Notes under the pieces: model-generated | Told to the model about the DNA's origin: nothing | Database searches by the model: none | What the model saw: only the letters and a program-made list of their open reading frames with translations | Part shown: positions 1 to 10,500 of the stretch, piece after piece | Position numbering within the stretch: position 1 is the first letter of the stretch | How the letters are laid out: the number at the start of each line of letters is the position of its first letter | Position numbers and translations under genes: made by a program | NCBI GenBank assembly: GCA_963781665.1 | Contig: CAWAGA010000002.1 | Span: 310,001 to 374,000 of the forward strand | From: JAJYIW01 sp963781665 | Lineage (GTDB): Bacteria; Chloroflexota; Anaerolineae; Anaerolineales; Anaerolineaceae | DNA: 64,000 nucleotides | Direction: 5' to 3'

Positions 1-381
1 TGGCTCATCCAGAGGTTGGTTGTTGACATAGACTGTACCGCTGGCTACCCTGACAACATCACCCGGCAATCCAATTACCCGCTTGATATATTTTTCTTGT
101 GGATCTTTTGGATAAGGAAAAACAATGATATCTCCAATATGTGGGCTTCCCAATTTATAAGCTAACTTATTGACCAAAACAAATTCTCCTGAATAAAGGG
201 TTGGCTGCATGCTGATGTTTTCAACCCGAACACGGTCCGAAACCGCGTTGATGCCCAGAAATAAAATCAACGCCAGGAGGACCGTTTCAACGGTGTCAAC
301 AGCAAAACCAACGCAACCTGAACGGGAAGATTTCTTTTCCGGTTGTTCTTCAGGAACGGGTTCGGTACGAAAATTATCCAA
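1..381 (-). CDS. lepB: Signal peptidase I, C-terminus cut by window edge
   Basis: Type I signal peptidase that cleaves signal peptides of exported proteins at the outer face of the membrane. The visible 127 codons start at a TTG preceded by GGAGG (389-393). After a charged N-terminus there is one hydrophobic membrane segment (about residues 27-42). The nucleophile motif SMQPTL and the general-base region YIKRVIGLPGD follow, so both catalytic residues (Ser and Lys) are present. The C-terminal part with the last conserved boxes lies outside the window. It sits 136 bp downstream of der on the same strand and could be its own transcription unit. The TTG start rests on the Shine-Dalgarno sequence and the lack of an in-frame ATG. 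Confidence 0.9.
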   Translation of the reverse strand, partial: MDNFRTEPVPEEQPEKKSSRSGCVGFAVDTVETVLLALILFLGINAVSDRVRVENISMQPTLYSGEFVLVNKLAYKLGSPHIGDIIVFPYPKDPQEKYIKRVIGLPGDVVRVASGTVYVNNQPLDEP

Positions 382-517
382 TAGGATTCCTCCAACCACT
401 AATTATAATCAAAGACCTATCCGAATTTTTTGGCTTGCAGTTCGAGTAGATGTCTATTTTAAAGATTATATGACGCCTTTTTTTCTCAGGCAAGGGCAAT
501 ACTAACACTAATTTCGT

Positions 518-1882
518 CTAATCCCGGCGAGCTTTCATCACAATTTGAATAGGTGTTCCGGTAAATGGATATTCCTTGCGGATGCGGTTTTCCAGAAAAC
601 GGATGTAGGAAAAATGGGCCATCTTGGGGTCGTTGACGTAAATCAGAAAAGTCGGTGGGTCGCTACGGACCTGGGTGCCATAATACATCCGCAAAGAACG
701 TCCGGCGTGCGAAGGAGCCGGGTGGATGTCCTGGGCCTCTTGAATTATCTTGTTGAGTTGCGAGGTGCTCAACCTTACCAGGCGTTCTTCCTGGACCTTC
801 AAAGCCAGGGGTAAAACCTGGTTAACCCGCTGCCCGGTCAATGCAGAAATGAATATGATAGGCACGTAGTCGACGAAATTCAAATCTTCCCTGATCTTGC
901 TGGTATACACATTAGTCGTTTCGTTATCCTTTTCGATCGCATCCCATTTATTTACCACAACCACAGTGCTCTTTTTGGCTTCAACGATGTAGCCGGCAAT
1001 GTGAGCATCTTGAGCGCTAATCCCATCGGTCGCATCGATCACCAGCAATGATACGTCGGCCCGCTCGATGGCCCGCATTGAACGAAGAACACTGAATTTC
1101 TCGACGCCGGGGATCACCCGCCCTCGCCGGCGAATCCCAGCCGTATCGATGAGCGTAATCGCAATATCACCGACCGAAATGTGAGTATCGATGGCGTCGC
1201 GGGTCGTGCCAGGGATTGGGCTGACAATTGCCCGCTCCTCGCCGACCAGCTTGTTGAGCAGGCTTGATTTGCCGACGTTGGGCTTTCCCACAATGGCAAT
1301 TTTTACCGAATCATCTTCTTCCTCGGGCGGCTGCTCACCAAAAGAATTTACGATCGCATCCAGCAGGTCGCCAGTGCCGGTGCCGTGAAGGGCTGAGATC
1401 GGATATGGATCGCCGCTCCCCAGCTCGTAAAATTCTCCGGAGCCGCCGCGCAACGTGCTGTTATCGGATTTATTCACTACCAGGAGCACCGGTGGGAAAG
1501 GTTTCCCATCAACAACGGTCTGGTTGCGCCGCAAGATGTCAGCGATCTCCTTATCGGCTGGCGTCACCCCGCTCAAGGCATCGGTGATGAACAGAACCGA
1601 ATCTGCCTCCTGGACCGCTACGATCGATTGGGCCCGGATCTGTTCGATAAAATCTGAGGAGCCGACCGAAAGCGGTGTCTTTCCACCCGTCGAAGGATCG
1701 ATCCCACCGGTATCGATCACCCTGAAGGTGACCCCATTCCAATCTGCTTCTCCAAAGAGCCGGTCACGCGTCGTCCCAGGAACCTCATCCACAATCGCCA
1801 TCGGCTCACCTACCAGGCGGTTAAAAAGCGTACTTTTCCCAACATTTGGTCTCCCGACCAGGGCTATAACAGGAATTGTCAT
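518..1882 (-). CDS. der: Ribosome biogenesis GTPase Der (EngA)
   Basis: Tandem-domain GTPase required for 50S subunit maturation, 454 aa, the usual family length. The first G domain begins at residue 7 with GRPNVGKS and has DTGG and NKSD. The second has GKPNVGKS, DTAG and NKWD. The last roughly 80 residues form the KH-like domain (FLIYVNDPKMAHFSYIRFLENR region). I start at the ATG at 1882. The reading frame stays open upstream, but that stretch overlaps the 3' end of the YbbR gene and would add 46 unconserved residues. The acidic linker EQPPEEEDD separates the two G domains. It is probably co-transcribed with cdaR, 34 bp upstream. Confidence 0.96.
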   Translation of the reverse strand: MTIPVIALVGRPNVGKSTLFNRLVGEPMAIVDEVPGTTRDRLFGEADWNGVTFRVIDTGGIDPSTGGKTPLSVGSSDFIEQIRAQSIVAVQEADSVLFITDALSGVTPADKEIADILRRNQTVVDGKPFPPVLLVVNKSDNSTLRGGSGEFYELGSGDPYPISALHGTGTGDLLDAIVNSFGEQPPEEEDDSVKIAIVGKPNVGKSSLLNKLVGEERAIVSPIPGTTRDAIDTHISVGDIAITLIDTAGIRRRGRVIPGVEKFSVLRSMRAIERADVSLLVIDATDGISAQDAHIAGYIVEAKKSTVVVVNKWDAIEKDNETTNVYTSKIREDLNFVDYVPIIFISALTGQRVNQVLPLALKVQEERLVRLSTSQLNKIIQEAQDIHPAPSHAGRSLRMYYGTQVRSDPPTFLIYVNDPKMAHFSYIRFLENRIRKEYPFTGTPIQIVMKARRD

Positions 1883-1916
1883 ATTTTCTCGTTTCTTACG
1901 GAATGCTGATAATGCC

Positions 1917-3263
1917 TCAAGGCGTTGGCGTAGGGCTTGGGGTTGGTTTATCCGCCACCCCTCCGCCGGTTGGTGGGACCGTAGGCGTACCAACTGTCGG
2001 CGAAGGGCCAGGTGTGCCAAATGGCGTTGCCGTAGCTGCTAAAACTGTCACCTGGACGCTGCTGGGATTGACCGATTCGACATTAACTGAAGTAATATCG
2101 ACCGATACGGTTAGCGATACGTTGTTGTCGCCGACCCCCTGGCCGGTCATATCCGCGGTTACGTGCACCTCATTGGCTGTAAGCTGGTTAAGGAGCAGCA
2201 ATGGACCGGATAGAATAACGTCGACCGTACTTGGGGAGACTTCACCGGCCAAATCAGGCCCAAGGTTAACCAGCTTTACCGGCATGTTCGATAGGGTAAT
2301 GCTGGTTTCGATTGCGGCAACCCCAACCTGCACAGTTACCAATTGCGAGCCGACAATCGATACGCCAGCCGGCAAACTGAGGCCGACCTGAGCCGATATG
2401 TCGTCATGGGCTCCGGACAGGTCAACCGGATCGGTATCGACGTAACCCGGTAAAGAGTTGATCAGCGAAAGATTGGATGAGAAGACAGTGACGTTTGCAG
2501 GTATAACCGAAATATTGGTCGTGCGGTATCCATTCGCAACCAGGCCTTTGGTGACAATCTTGACCACCACGTTTTTATACCCCCCTAGTTGGGTGACCGG
2601 AATGCTGACCGCAACCTGGTTGGGGGTTAGCGTCAGGTTGTTTACGACGGTGTTATTGATGTCGACGGCCTGAACGCTGACCGTTTGATGGATGTCAGCC
2701 TGCGCCTGGGTTACATTAATGCTGGCGGTAACCTTATATACCTGCTGGACTAATGATTTGGGCCCAGAAATATTGATGGAGCTGGGGTCAAAAGAGGCCG
2801 TTCCTAATTCGAAACCTGTAGCCGGCTCACCGTTGATAATCAGGCTGAACGGAAGGGTCCTTGATAAATTTTGCTCGAGTGTCACGTTAATCGTCGCCGG
2901 GTCGACTTTGAGGATTTCTACCGGGCTGATGTTGGTGATGTGCGCGGTGACCGGTACGGTATGCGTACCCGGTCCAAGCCCGGTGATATCAGCCACCGCG
3001 GTAACTGAGCCGTTGCCCTGGTTTAGTTGGGCCCAAACCGATTGGGGGGCCAGCAGGGTAATATGAACTTGCTGAGTTTGAAAATTGGAAAGGATCAACC
3101 CGGGGTCCTGCCCGAAGAGATTGACGGCAACCGGTGTAGGATACACCTTGGTCTGGTTTGGGTCAGAGGCAGTCACAGCCGTCACCCATACAGCACATGC
3201 CATGATAAATGCCAATAAAAAGGTTGGCAAGCTCTTACTTAAATTACGTAAGAAAGAAGACAT
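1917..3263 (-). CDS. cdaR: YbbR-domain protein, CdaA regulator
   Basis: 448-residue membrane-anchored extracytoplasmic protein with an N-terminal transmembrane segment (about residues 13-30), then several consecutive YbbR-type beta modules (recurring 'VYPTPVAV...', 'SINISGPKSLV', 'VDVILSGPLLLL' patterns). It ends in a low-complexity Pro/Thr/Ser tail (TPSPTPTP). In Firmicutes the equivalent protein (CdaR) binds and modulates the diadenylate cyclase CdaA. Here it starts 3 bp after the cdaA stop, so the same pairing is likely. A GAGGATTT Shine-Dalgarno overlaps the cdaA stop. The function is inferred from family and synteny; the Chloroflexota protein itself may differ in detail. Confidence 0.88.
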   Translation of the reverse strand: MSSFLRNLSKSLPTFLLAFIMACAVWVTAVTASDPNQTKVYPTPVAVNLFGQDPGLILSNFQTQQVHITLLAPQSVWAQLNQGNGSVTAVADITGLGPGTHTVPVTAHITNISPVEILKVDPATINVTLEQNLSRTLPFSLIINGEPATGFELGTASFDPSSINISGPKSLVQQVYKVTASINVTQAQADIHQTVSVQAVDINNTVVNNLTLTPNQVAVSIPVTQLGGYKNVVVKIVTKGLVANGYRTTNISVIPANVTVFSSNLSLINSLPGYVDTDPVDLSGAHDDISAQVGLSLPAGVSIVGSQLVTVQVGVAAIETSITLSNMPVKLVNLGPDLAGEVSPSTVDVILSGPLLLLNQLTANEVHVTADMTGQGVGDNNVSLTVSVDITSVNVESVNPSSVQVTVLAATATPFGTPGPSPTVGTPTVPPTGGGVADKPTPSPTPTP

Positions 3264-3266
3264 CGA

Positions 3267-4154
3267 TCATAAATCCTCGGAAGATTGCTCTTCCCTCCGC
3301 CGGGTGAAGAGGCGGGTCAGTAAATCGGCGGTATTGTTCGTCAGGTAAGTCGGACGGTAAAACGCCAACAAGATATTTTCCAACCGGTCAGCGTCTAACC
3401 GCCGGATCATTCTCCCTGCGTGGGCGATTGAGATCCTACCGCTTTCCTCAGAGACCACAACAGCTATCGCGTCGCTGGCTTCCGAAATTCCCAGGGCTGC
3501 CCGGTGGCGCAAACCCATCTGGCGGTCGACCGACCGGTTCAAGATACCGCTGGCTGACAACGGCATTACGCAGGCCGCTGCAACCAGGTGGTTATCGGCA
3601 ATGATGGCGGCACCATCGTGGAGAGGCGTGTTGGGATAGAAGACCTGCAGCAGGAGCTCGGCGGTGACCATGGCATTCATGCGGACACCGGTTTGTACGT
3701 ATTCGCTAAGGTTATCAGAACGCTGCATGATGATCAATGCGCCGTGGTTTTTGGCCGCCAGGCGGGTTGCTGCCGTCACCACGACCTTGATCGTCTTCTG
3801 CAACTCCTGGGTAGTCGAAGTAGAGGAGCGTGAAAGCCATGAACCCGAGCTCACCCGACCCAGGCGTTCGAGCCCGCGTCTAATTTCAGGTGCAAACACG
3901 ACTGGAATCACAATCACCATACCAGGCAAAGCAGTGCGGATCAACCACGAGAACGCCGGCAGGTTGATCAGGTTGGTCAAAAGGCTTAGAAAGATAACAA
4001 TGAAGATAACCCCCCGCAGCAAAACCATGCCCTGGGTATCCTGGATAAGCATCAGGATGCTGAAGAATATCAACGTTACCAGGAAGAGGTCAAAGACGCT
4101 TTGCCAATCGAGGCGTTGGGTTAAGAAGAGTAAGTCGGTAATGAAATTTGACAC
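3267..4154 (-). CDS. cdaA: Diadenylate cyclase CdaA
   Basis: Makes cyclic di-AMP from two ATP. 295 aa with three N-terminal membrane helices (about residues 18-38, 43-62 and 74-88), then a DAC/DisA_N catalytic domain. The diagnostic DGA (residues 180-182, in LHDGAAII) and RHR (216-218, in GLRHRAALG) motifs are both intact, so the enzyme should be active. The start is GTG at 4154. It lies between coaE (17 bp upstream) and cdaR (3 bp downstream), all on the minus strand. The c-di-AMP made here normally controls potassium, osmotic balance and cell-wall homeostasis. No phosphodiesterase for it is in the window. Confidence 0.95.
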   Translation of the reverse strand: MSNFITDLLFLTQRLDWQSVFDLFLVTLIFFSILMLIQDTQGMVLLRGVIFIVIFLSLLTNLINLPAFSWLIRTALPGMVIVIPVVFAPEIRRGLERLGRVSSGSWLSRSSTSTTQELQKTIKVVVTAATRLAAKNHGALIIMQRSDNLSEYVQTGVRMNAMVTAELLLQVFYPNTPLHDGAAIIADNHLVAAACVMPLSASGILNRSVDRQMGLRHRAALGISEASDAIAVVVSEESGRISIAHAGRMIRRLDADRLENILLAFYRPTYLTNNTADLLTRLFTRRREEQSSEDL

Positions 4155-4171
4155 AGATTAAGGCTATTCTA

Positions 4172-5311
4172 TCAGATTGGACGTAAAACACGGTCCTGGC
4201 GAAGTTGTTTTAAGAATAAGATGGCACCAGGAACAGAGGATTCGGCCGCAGCTTCCTGCCAGGCTTGAACTCCCAGTGATTCGGGACTGCGTTGTTCGTA
4301 ATTCAGGTTGGTCCATAAGGCTTCATCGTTTCCCAGTTCCGGGGCTGCGAAAACAAGGGACGCTTCACATTGTAAGTCTCTCGAGGCCGTCTCTATTTCG
4401 GCCAGCAGAGAAGGCAGCGCTTCCGAAATAGGGATGGATGGGTCCAGGAAAATATCCGTGGTGCGTGCCACCAGGTTTTCAACCTGCCAGCCGACCACTC
4501 CAGCCAGCTTATGATCGAGTCTGAGCAGTAAGAATGCCTTTTCCCCAAAAGCAGCCATAATGTCATCGGCGCTCCAAGGTTGGTGGTCGCGCCTCGTGCG
4601 GGTGATGAACTGGGCAATTTCCCTTGAATGACTTGGCCGCCCGCGCTCGATGGTAAGCTGGCCCTTTGAAATTGTCGATGTTTTCACCGGAGCCGGCTGT
4701 TCGATGGTTGCAGGGACGGTCTTTCGCCATGCGGTTGAAACCTGGCGCCAGGTATCGCCGAAAGTGCCGCCGTTCTTAATGATAATGTTTGCCAGGGCAA
4801 GCTTGTTTTCCTGGGGCGGTTGGGTCGCTACCCGCCGGTGGGCTTCTTCCAGGCTCATCTTCCGGATCCGGGTCAGCCGGGCAAGTTGGACGTCGCCCGA
4901 AGCGTACGCCACCCAGATAGCGTCGCAGTTTTTGCTCAGATTGGCTTCAATCAACTTGATGGCTTCGATTACGACGATCTGCTGCCTGGACCGCCTGACG
5001 ATGATATCGATTGCCTGGGATACCAGGGGGTGGACGATCCTTTCAAGGATCACCAGCGCCTCCGGGTCCGCAAAGACGACCCGCCCCAGGCGATTGCGAT
5101 CGACCTGCTGGCCCGGCCCTAACACCCAACGCCCAAACATATCCACGACCGGATGGTATCCGGGTGCATCCTTACTGATCGCCCGGTGAGCCAAAGCGTC
5201 GGCATCAATCCCATAGGCGCCCAGGTGTTCCAACATCCGGCGTACCACGCTTTTACCGGTGGCGATATTCCCGGTCAGGCCAATGACATATTTCCCCGGC
5301 CACTTGCTCAC
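4172..5311 (-). CDS. coaE: Dephospho-CoA kinase fused to a GNAT-like domain
   Basis: The N-terminal ~200 residues are dephospho-CoA kinase, the last step of coenzyme A synthesis: P-loop GLTGNIATGKS, then the GIDADALAH and IVHPLV motifs typical of CoaE. A Thr/Pro linker leads to a C-terminal half (about residues 215-379) with the look of a GNAT N-acetyltransferase: an N-terminal 'IAQFITRTRRDHQPW' helix, 'AFLLLRLDHKLAGVVGWQV' strands, and a late 'LWTNLNYEQRSPE' segment. Normal CoaE is about 200 aa, so the extra ~180 aa are an accretion. The start is GTG at 5311, the first gene of the minus-strand block down to der. The acetyl-CoA-binding glycine loop is poorly conserved, so the second domain may be inactive. 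Confidence 0.88.
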   Translation of the reverse strand: MSKWPGKYVIGLTGNIATGKSVVRRMLEHLGAYGIDADALAHRAISKDAPGYHPVVDMFGRWVLGPGQQVDRNRLGRVVFADPEALVILERIVHPLVSQAIDIIVRRSRQQIVVIEAIKLIEANLSKNCDAIWVAYASGDVQLARLTRIRKMSLEEAHRRVATQPPQENKLALANIIIKNGGTFGDTWRQVSTAWRKTVPATIEQPAPVKTSTISKGQLTIERGRPSHSREIAQFITRTRRDHQPWSADDIMAAFGEKAFLLLRLDHKLAGVVGWQVENLVARTTDIFLDPSIPISEALPSLLAEIETASRDLQCEASLVFAAPELGNDEALWTNLNYEQRSPESLGVQAWQEAAAESSVPGAILFLKQLRQDRVLRPI

Positions 5312-5542
5312 TTTAGCACCTTGATTGTGATAGATTTGTCGTTTGGGATCATTTTCATGCTCCGAATAACCACGTAATTGCCCAACCTGTTATGCGAAAG
5401 GCATTTTTCCCTATTAAAACCAATCGAAACTCGAAGATATTCTTCATTAAGATCTTCAATACCATTTTAGCCTTGCCAGCTTAGAATGTCAAAGGTAACA
5501 GCCCTTTAATTTGCCCGAAACCCGGGCGAAAATGCAATTTGC

Positions 5543-5572
5543 TTGACAGTCGCGGCGAGAACGTGATACATT
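5543..5572 (+). promoter_or_regulatory. Sigma70-type promoter of the MFS gene
   Basis: TTGACA at 5543-5548 and TACATT at 5567-5572 with an 18-base spacer. A start point near 5579 would leave a leader of under 20 nt before the ATG at 5597. No Shine-Dalgarno is visible there, which fits a very short-leader or nearly leaderless message. Confidence 0.55.
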
Positions 5573-5596
5573 CTGGCGTTGATTGAGTCCATCACC

Positions 5597-6850
5597 ATGA
5601 ATTTGCACAATCCACTCAAAACCTTCAGCCGGCCAGCCCGTCTGTTTATGCTGGCAACATTGATTAACGGCATCATCTTCAGCGCCTGGCAGTTGTTTTT
5701 TAATTTCTTCATCCTTGCCCAAGGCTATGATAAAGCCTTCCTGGGGATCGTCAACTCGGTACCTTCATTAACCGGATTAGCCTTCAGCATCCCTCTCGGC
5801 TTGTTAACCGACCGGATCGGGCACCGCCACGGTATGCTGGCAGGTCTCGCTTTTTCAACCCTGGGGATGGGCCTGCTGGTTTTGAGCTCACAACCGGCCT
5901 TGATCGTCATGATGGCGTTCATCGCCGGCCTGGGGAACAACCTCTACGGCCTCAGCCAGGCGCCTTTTATGATGAAAGCGTCTGATGCTGGCAACCGCAC
6001 CCTGCTTTTCAGCCTGAACTTCGGGCTGCAGACCCTGGCAGGTACGGTAGGCAATTTATTTGCAGGGCAACTTCCTGGTTTTTTCAGCCGGCTGCTCCAC
6101 GTTCTTCCGGGGAGCTCTGCCTCCTATCAGGCGATCCTGATCTGCAGCGTCCTCTTGGGCTCAATTTCGTTGATCCCCATTTTACTCATCCGAGAAACGA
6201 GCGTAAAACCTCCGCTCGAAAAACCGGAACGAAACCGGGGTCTCATCCAATCATTACGCCAGCCGCTGATCGTCAGGCTTCTGCTGCCGCAGCTTCTGCT
6301 CGGTTTAGGCGCTTCGCTTTTGATTCCTTACATGAATGTCTTCTTTCAGGAAAAATTCGGCATTCCGGATAACACCCTGGGAATGCTGTTCAGCCTGTCG
6401 GCATTATTGACCGGTATCAGTTGCATGATCGGCCCGCGCCTCGCCAGTCGCCTAAAAAGCAAGGTGCAGACGATCGCGGTCACCCAGGAAACGAGCCTGA
6501 TCTTCCTGCTGTTGATCGGTTTTGCCCCGTTTGCCTGGCTGTCAGCCGCTGGCTTTTTGGTGCGGGGTGCATTGATGAATATGTCTGCTCCTTTATATAC
6601 TGCGTTCGCCATGGAGCAGTCCAATCCCAGGGAGCAAGGTATGGTCAACAGTATTTTGGTCCTGGGCTGGCAGGGAGGATTTGCGGTTGGGCCGTTAATT
6701 TCCGGCCTGGTTCAAGATGCCTGGGGATTCGCCCCGTTATTTATCGCCACTTCCATCCTCTATTTTTTCGCTACCGGACTTACCTGGGTTTTCTTTCATA
6801 ACGTTGAAAAGAATCAACGTCAGGCTGAACGACTGGCTAAATTAGGCTAA
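5597..6850 (+). CDS. Major facilitator superfamily transporter
   Basis: About 417 aa with roughly 12 hydrophobic helices in two halves and the MFS loop 2-3 motif GLLTDRIGHRHG (matching G-x-x-x-D-R-x-G-R-R). A central cytoplasmic loop 'ETSVKPPLEKPERNRG' separates the halves. Substrate unknown; the short loops and overall form resemble drug or sugar efflux members. I use the ATG at 5597; an in-frame TTG lies at 5579, and neither has a good Shine-Dalgarno. It is transcribed away from the coaE block and followed 21 bp later by the phosphoesterase gene, so the two may be co-transcribed. Confidence 0.85.
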   Translation: MNLHNPLKTFSRPARLFMLATLINGIIFSAWQLFFNFFILAQGYDKAFLGIVNSVPSLTGLAFSIPLGLLTDRIGHRHGMLAGLAFSTLGMGLLVLSSQPALIVMMAFIAGLGNNLYGLSQAPFMMKASDAGNRTLLFSLNFGLQTLAGTVGNLFAGQLPGFFSRLLHVLPGSSASYQAILICSVLLGSISLIPILLIRETSVKPPLEKPERNRGLIQSLRQPLIVRLLLPQLLLGLGASLLIPYMNVFFQEKFGIPDNTLGMLFSLSALLTGISCMIGPRLASRLKSKVQTIAVTQETSLIFLLLIGFAPFAWLSAAGFLVRGALMNMSAPLYTAFAMEQSNPREQGMVNSILVLGWQGGFAVGPLISGLVQDAWGFAPLFIATSILYFFATGLTWVFFHNVEKNQRQAERLAKLG

Positions 6851-6871
6851 AGCAGATAAAATATTCAGGCT

Positions 6872-7462
6872 ATGCTAGAGAACCCCACCTTGACGATCGG
6901 CATTATCACCGATACCCACGTACCCGACCGATTCAGCCAGGTTTCTCCCGATATCATTTCCTTTTTCAAGAGGCAAAAAGTCGCAGCCATTTTACATGCC
7001 GGGGATATATCCAGCCCGGTGGTGCTCGCCTCCCTCGAACAGGTTGCCCCTGTCCATGCCGTCCGGGGGAACCGCGACTGGGCTTTAGCTGGCAGCTTGC
7101 CTCTGACCCTGGAGCTGAATTTCCTGGGCGTGACCGTCGGCCTCACCCACGGTCACGGAGGAGGCTTCATCCCATATATTGTGGATAAGATTAAATACCT
7201 GCGGCAAGGCTATCAATATGAAAGGTACCGTGACCAATTGTTGGCTGCTTTTCCCCAGGTGAAAGTGATCGTATTTGGACACACCCACCGGCCTGAAAAC
7301 CGTCAAGAAGGCAGGCAGGTCCTCTTCAACCCCGGCGCAGCCTACCCGTGCCTGGTAAACGATTATCACGTCCAGGCCGGCCTGCTGCGAGTCTATACCG
7401 AAGAACGCTTCGAAGTCGAAAGCTTTTCTCTCTCGAACACCCCACCGCCCTGTGCAAAATAG
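6872..7462 (+). CDS. YfcE/MJ0936-type metallophosphoesterase
   Basis: 196-residue calcineurin-like phosphodiesterase. The metal-binding signature is complete: DTHVPD near the N-terminus, GDISS, GNRDW, the GLTHGHGGG histidines and the GHTHRP block, followed by NPGA. Members of this small cytoplasmic family hydrolyse phosphodiesters with a two-metal centre; the natural substrate cannot be told from sequence. It starts at ATG 6872, 21 bp after the MFS gene, with a poor Shine-Dalgarno, so it may be translated from the same message. Confidence 0.88.
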   Translation: MLENPTLTIGIITDTHVPDRFSQVSPDIISFFKRQKVAAILHAGDISSPVVLASLEQVAPVHAVRGNRDWALAGSLPLTLELNFLGVTVGLTHGHGGGFIPYIVDKIKYLRQGYQYERYRDQLLAAFPQVKVIVFGHTHRPENRQEGRQVLFNPGAAYPCLVNDYHVQAGLLRVYTEERFEVESFSLSNTPPPCAK

Positions 7463-7540
7463 AATAATTCCTAAGAGCCTGGCAAAGATTATTCTGGATG
7501 ATGCAACCGTGCCTCAAGGGGTAACCCTCTTCTAGGAGCG

Positions 7541-10500
7541 CTATTGCGGCAGCGTGTACCTCAGCAAGCGGTCATTATCTGCATCGCTGACCCAGACGTG
7601 CCCCTGGGGATCGATAGCAATCCCAGACGCCAGCCCGATTGCGTCCAGGCCTGTGCCGGGTTGTCCCCAGGTGCGGATGAATTTACCTGTAGCGTCAAAC
7701 TCGAGCACTCGCGAGGCTTCCGGATCGGTCACGAAGACATCTCGCTGTAAATCGACCGCGATGTAGGGTTTATTGTCCAGGGACTGCCCATACCAGCCGG
7801 AGATAGGCCACTGGGTAACCGCTGTGTAATTTTTGCCGCTCGAATCGGGTGCAAATACCTGTACGCGCTTGTTCCAGGTGTCGGCGACGTAGACGTTCCC
7901 CTCCTGGTCGAGGGCGATCCCAACCGGCTCGTCAAACTGCCCGAGATCGGTGCCTGCGCTGCCAAACTGGGTGATGTAATTCCCGTCTTTATCGAAAACA
8001 ACCACGCGCTTGTTGCCGGTATCGGTGACAAAAATGTTGCCTTTGGAATCAACCGCCAGACCGCGCGGACCCCAGAAGGCATCCGGGGTCTCACCGGTTC
8101 CCGATTGGCCCCACATGTTGACAAACTGACCATCAGCTGTAAATTTCTCGATGCGGTAATTGAAGGTATCGGCCACGTATACCGAACCATCCGGACCAAC
8201 CGCCACACCCCAGGGCTCATTGAATGTACCACCGGGAGCGGCACTGTTGGCTACGTCGGCATAGCTGCCCCAAACAGAAATCACGCTCCCATCCGGGTTG
8301 AGGTGTTCGATGCGGTTATTCCTTGAATCTGCCACATAAATGCTGCCGTCGGGGGCGAAAGCAATCTGGCGCGGCCCGTCGAAAGAGCCGGGCGCGGTAC
8401 CCTGACTGCCGATAGCGAAATCGGCCGGTAGGTTGAGCTGCCCATTTGCATATGGATCGGTAACGGTGGGGACTGCAGACGCCTGAACGCCGTACTGCCA
8501 CATCTGCGAGACGAGATCCTTGCGGATGTACATGGCAAAGTGGTCACTCGGCTGCCAGGTTGCCAGGGTAAGATCGGTGCGGTTCTTCAATGTGGCGTAG
8601 AGGCTGTAATCCCGGTTGAACCAGATGTCGAACAGGGCTGTGCGCATCTGCGGATCCGCAATCGCGTTCAGTATCCGCTCCGGGGTCAGGTTGAAATAAT
8701 CCTGCATGGGCCACCACAGGCGGATGTAATCGAATTTATAGTATGCATCCCCCAGGATGGCGTCGACCTTGGCGTAATTACCCGCTCCGGCAATGACGAT
8801 GGGCGAGTTGCGCAGCTCATCGGTTGGAGTGGTGAAATAGACCTTATTGGGGTAATCGCGGAAATACCACCAGAAGGGATAGAGGGCGTTATTATCGTAA
8901 GCAACAGCAATGTCTTTCCCACCGGTCGTCCGGAAGGAAATTTCGGCAACCTGCTTCAAGATATCCTTTGAAGCCGGGGCTCCATGGGCGTAGACCAAAA
9001 ACTCCATAGCGTTGTCGTAATTAATATAGTTCGCCCGGAAGGATGAGCGGATGGTTAACACTGCCAGGAAGGCAAAAAACGTGAGAACCACGGCTCGCCA
9101 GATCTCAAACCATTTCCAGCTTGCCAGCAGTCTGAAAAGAAAATAGGCACTGACAACCAGCACAACCGCTGACAGCAGAAATGTACTCGTGCTTTCCAAC
9201 TGCAACAGGTCTTTGCCCATGAACGGTGGTTGATCCCCCAGCAGAGATGAAAGCACGCCACCCAGGCTGGCCAGCAGTACGACCAGTAAGGTGAGGATGA
9301 GCGCCGGCCTGCTGGCGAGCAGCTCTTTCCAGCGGGTGGTATCGACCAGGTAGCCCAGACCCCAACCGGCTGAAAGGATCAAACCCAGGTCAGGATTGAC
9401 CGTCAACCAGGGCATTTTTTCACCGGCAATCGAAAATGCGATCAGACTGGTCACTGTCCAGAACAGCAGCATTGCCAGTACCGGCGCAGGTCGCAAGCCT
9501 TCATCTACAACAGCCAATCCATCCGGCAGTTCCTCTTCGACCTCGATCACATCCGGCCGTTCTTCCTCTGCCGCTATTTCCAGCTCTTCTTCCTCTGGTG
9601 TTATTTCCGTATTCTCTGCATCCTCAGCCGCTATTTCTGTCGTCTCCGCTTCAATCAGATCGTATTGAACGTCTTCGGGTTGAAATTCATAGGCCGCTTT
9701 CGGTAACGCGTTTACAAACGGTTGGGCGGGAGCGCTGACCCACAGCTTGCGGCGCACGCCAAAATAAACCGCAATCAGAGCTCCGGCTGCCGGCAAGAAT
9801 TCATAGATGGGGATCTGGATCAGCCAATAGTAGTACCAGGGCTGGCTGCCCCGGTTGACCGCCTGCTGCGCCAACCAATATCCCAAAGAGCCGACAATTC
9901 CGGTGAAAAACCCGGACCCATTGGTAAAGAAGGTCGTATAGAAGAAGATAAAAATGGCGTAAAAGATCGCCATATTACGCAGGAACTGGCGCGGGTTCCA
10001 CCACCACCCGGCTACGATGGCGATGATGGTCATAGGTGCCAGAAATGCTGCTGTATGGACGATGCCGGTGCTGGTGTAATCCAGCGGGTCGAAACCGACC
10101 ATTTTCACCGGAAAAGCTGTCAACAGAGGGAAGACCAGCACGCCCATCAAGAAGAGCAAATCGAAGGAGCGTTCGCGGCGGATAGACGCCACTCCAGCGC
10201 CCTTAACCAGGAAATAGAGGGCTGCAGTCCCAAGTACAACCGCCCCAACCAGAGCTGCAATGACCAGCACCATAGCGGTAGGCGTCAGTGAACTCAACAC
10301 CGAGCCTGCCACAGCGGCAGTGCTGGTTTCCGTGCCGGCTGGCGCGGGAACGCTGCTCTCCCCTTTGATCAAGGCGCCCAGGGCAACCAGCACCAGGAGC
10401 ACGGTCGCGCCCAGGAAGCCAATGAAATTATTCTTATATTTGGCAATCGTCCATTGACGCCGGGTGATCTGTTCGACGAAAAGTAAGCCGGCAAAGAGCA

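Noticed and set aside
1883..2020. N-terminal extension of Der
   Set aside because: It overlaps the YbbR gene, and the family motif GRPNVGKS begins right after the internal ATG at 1882.
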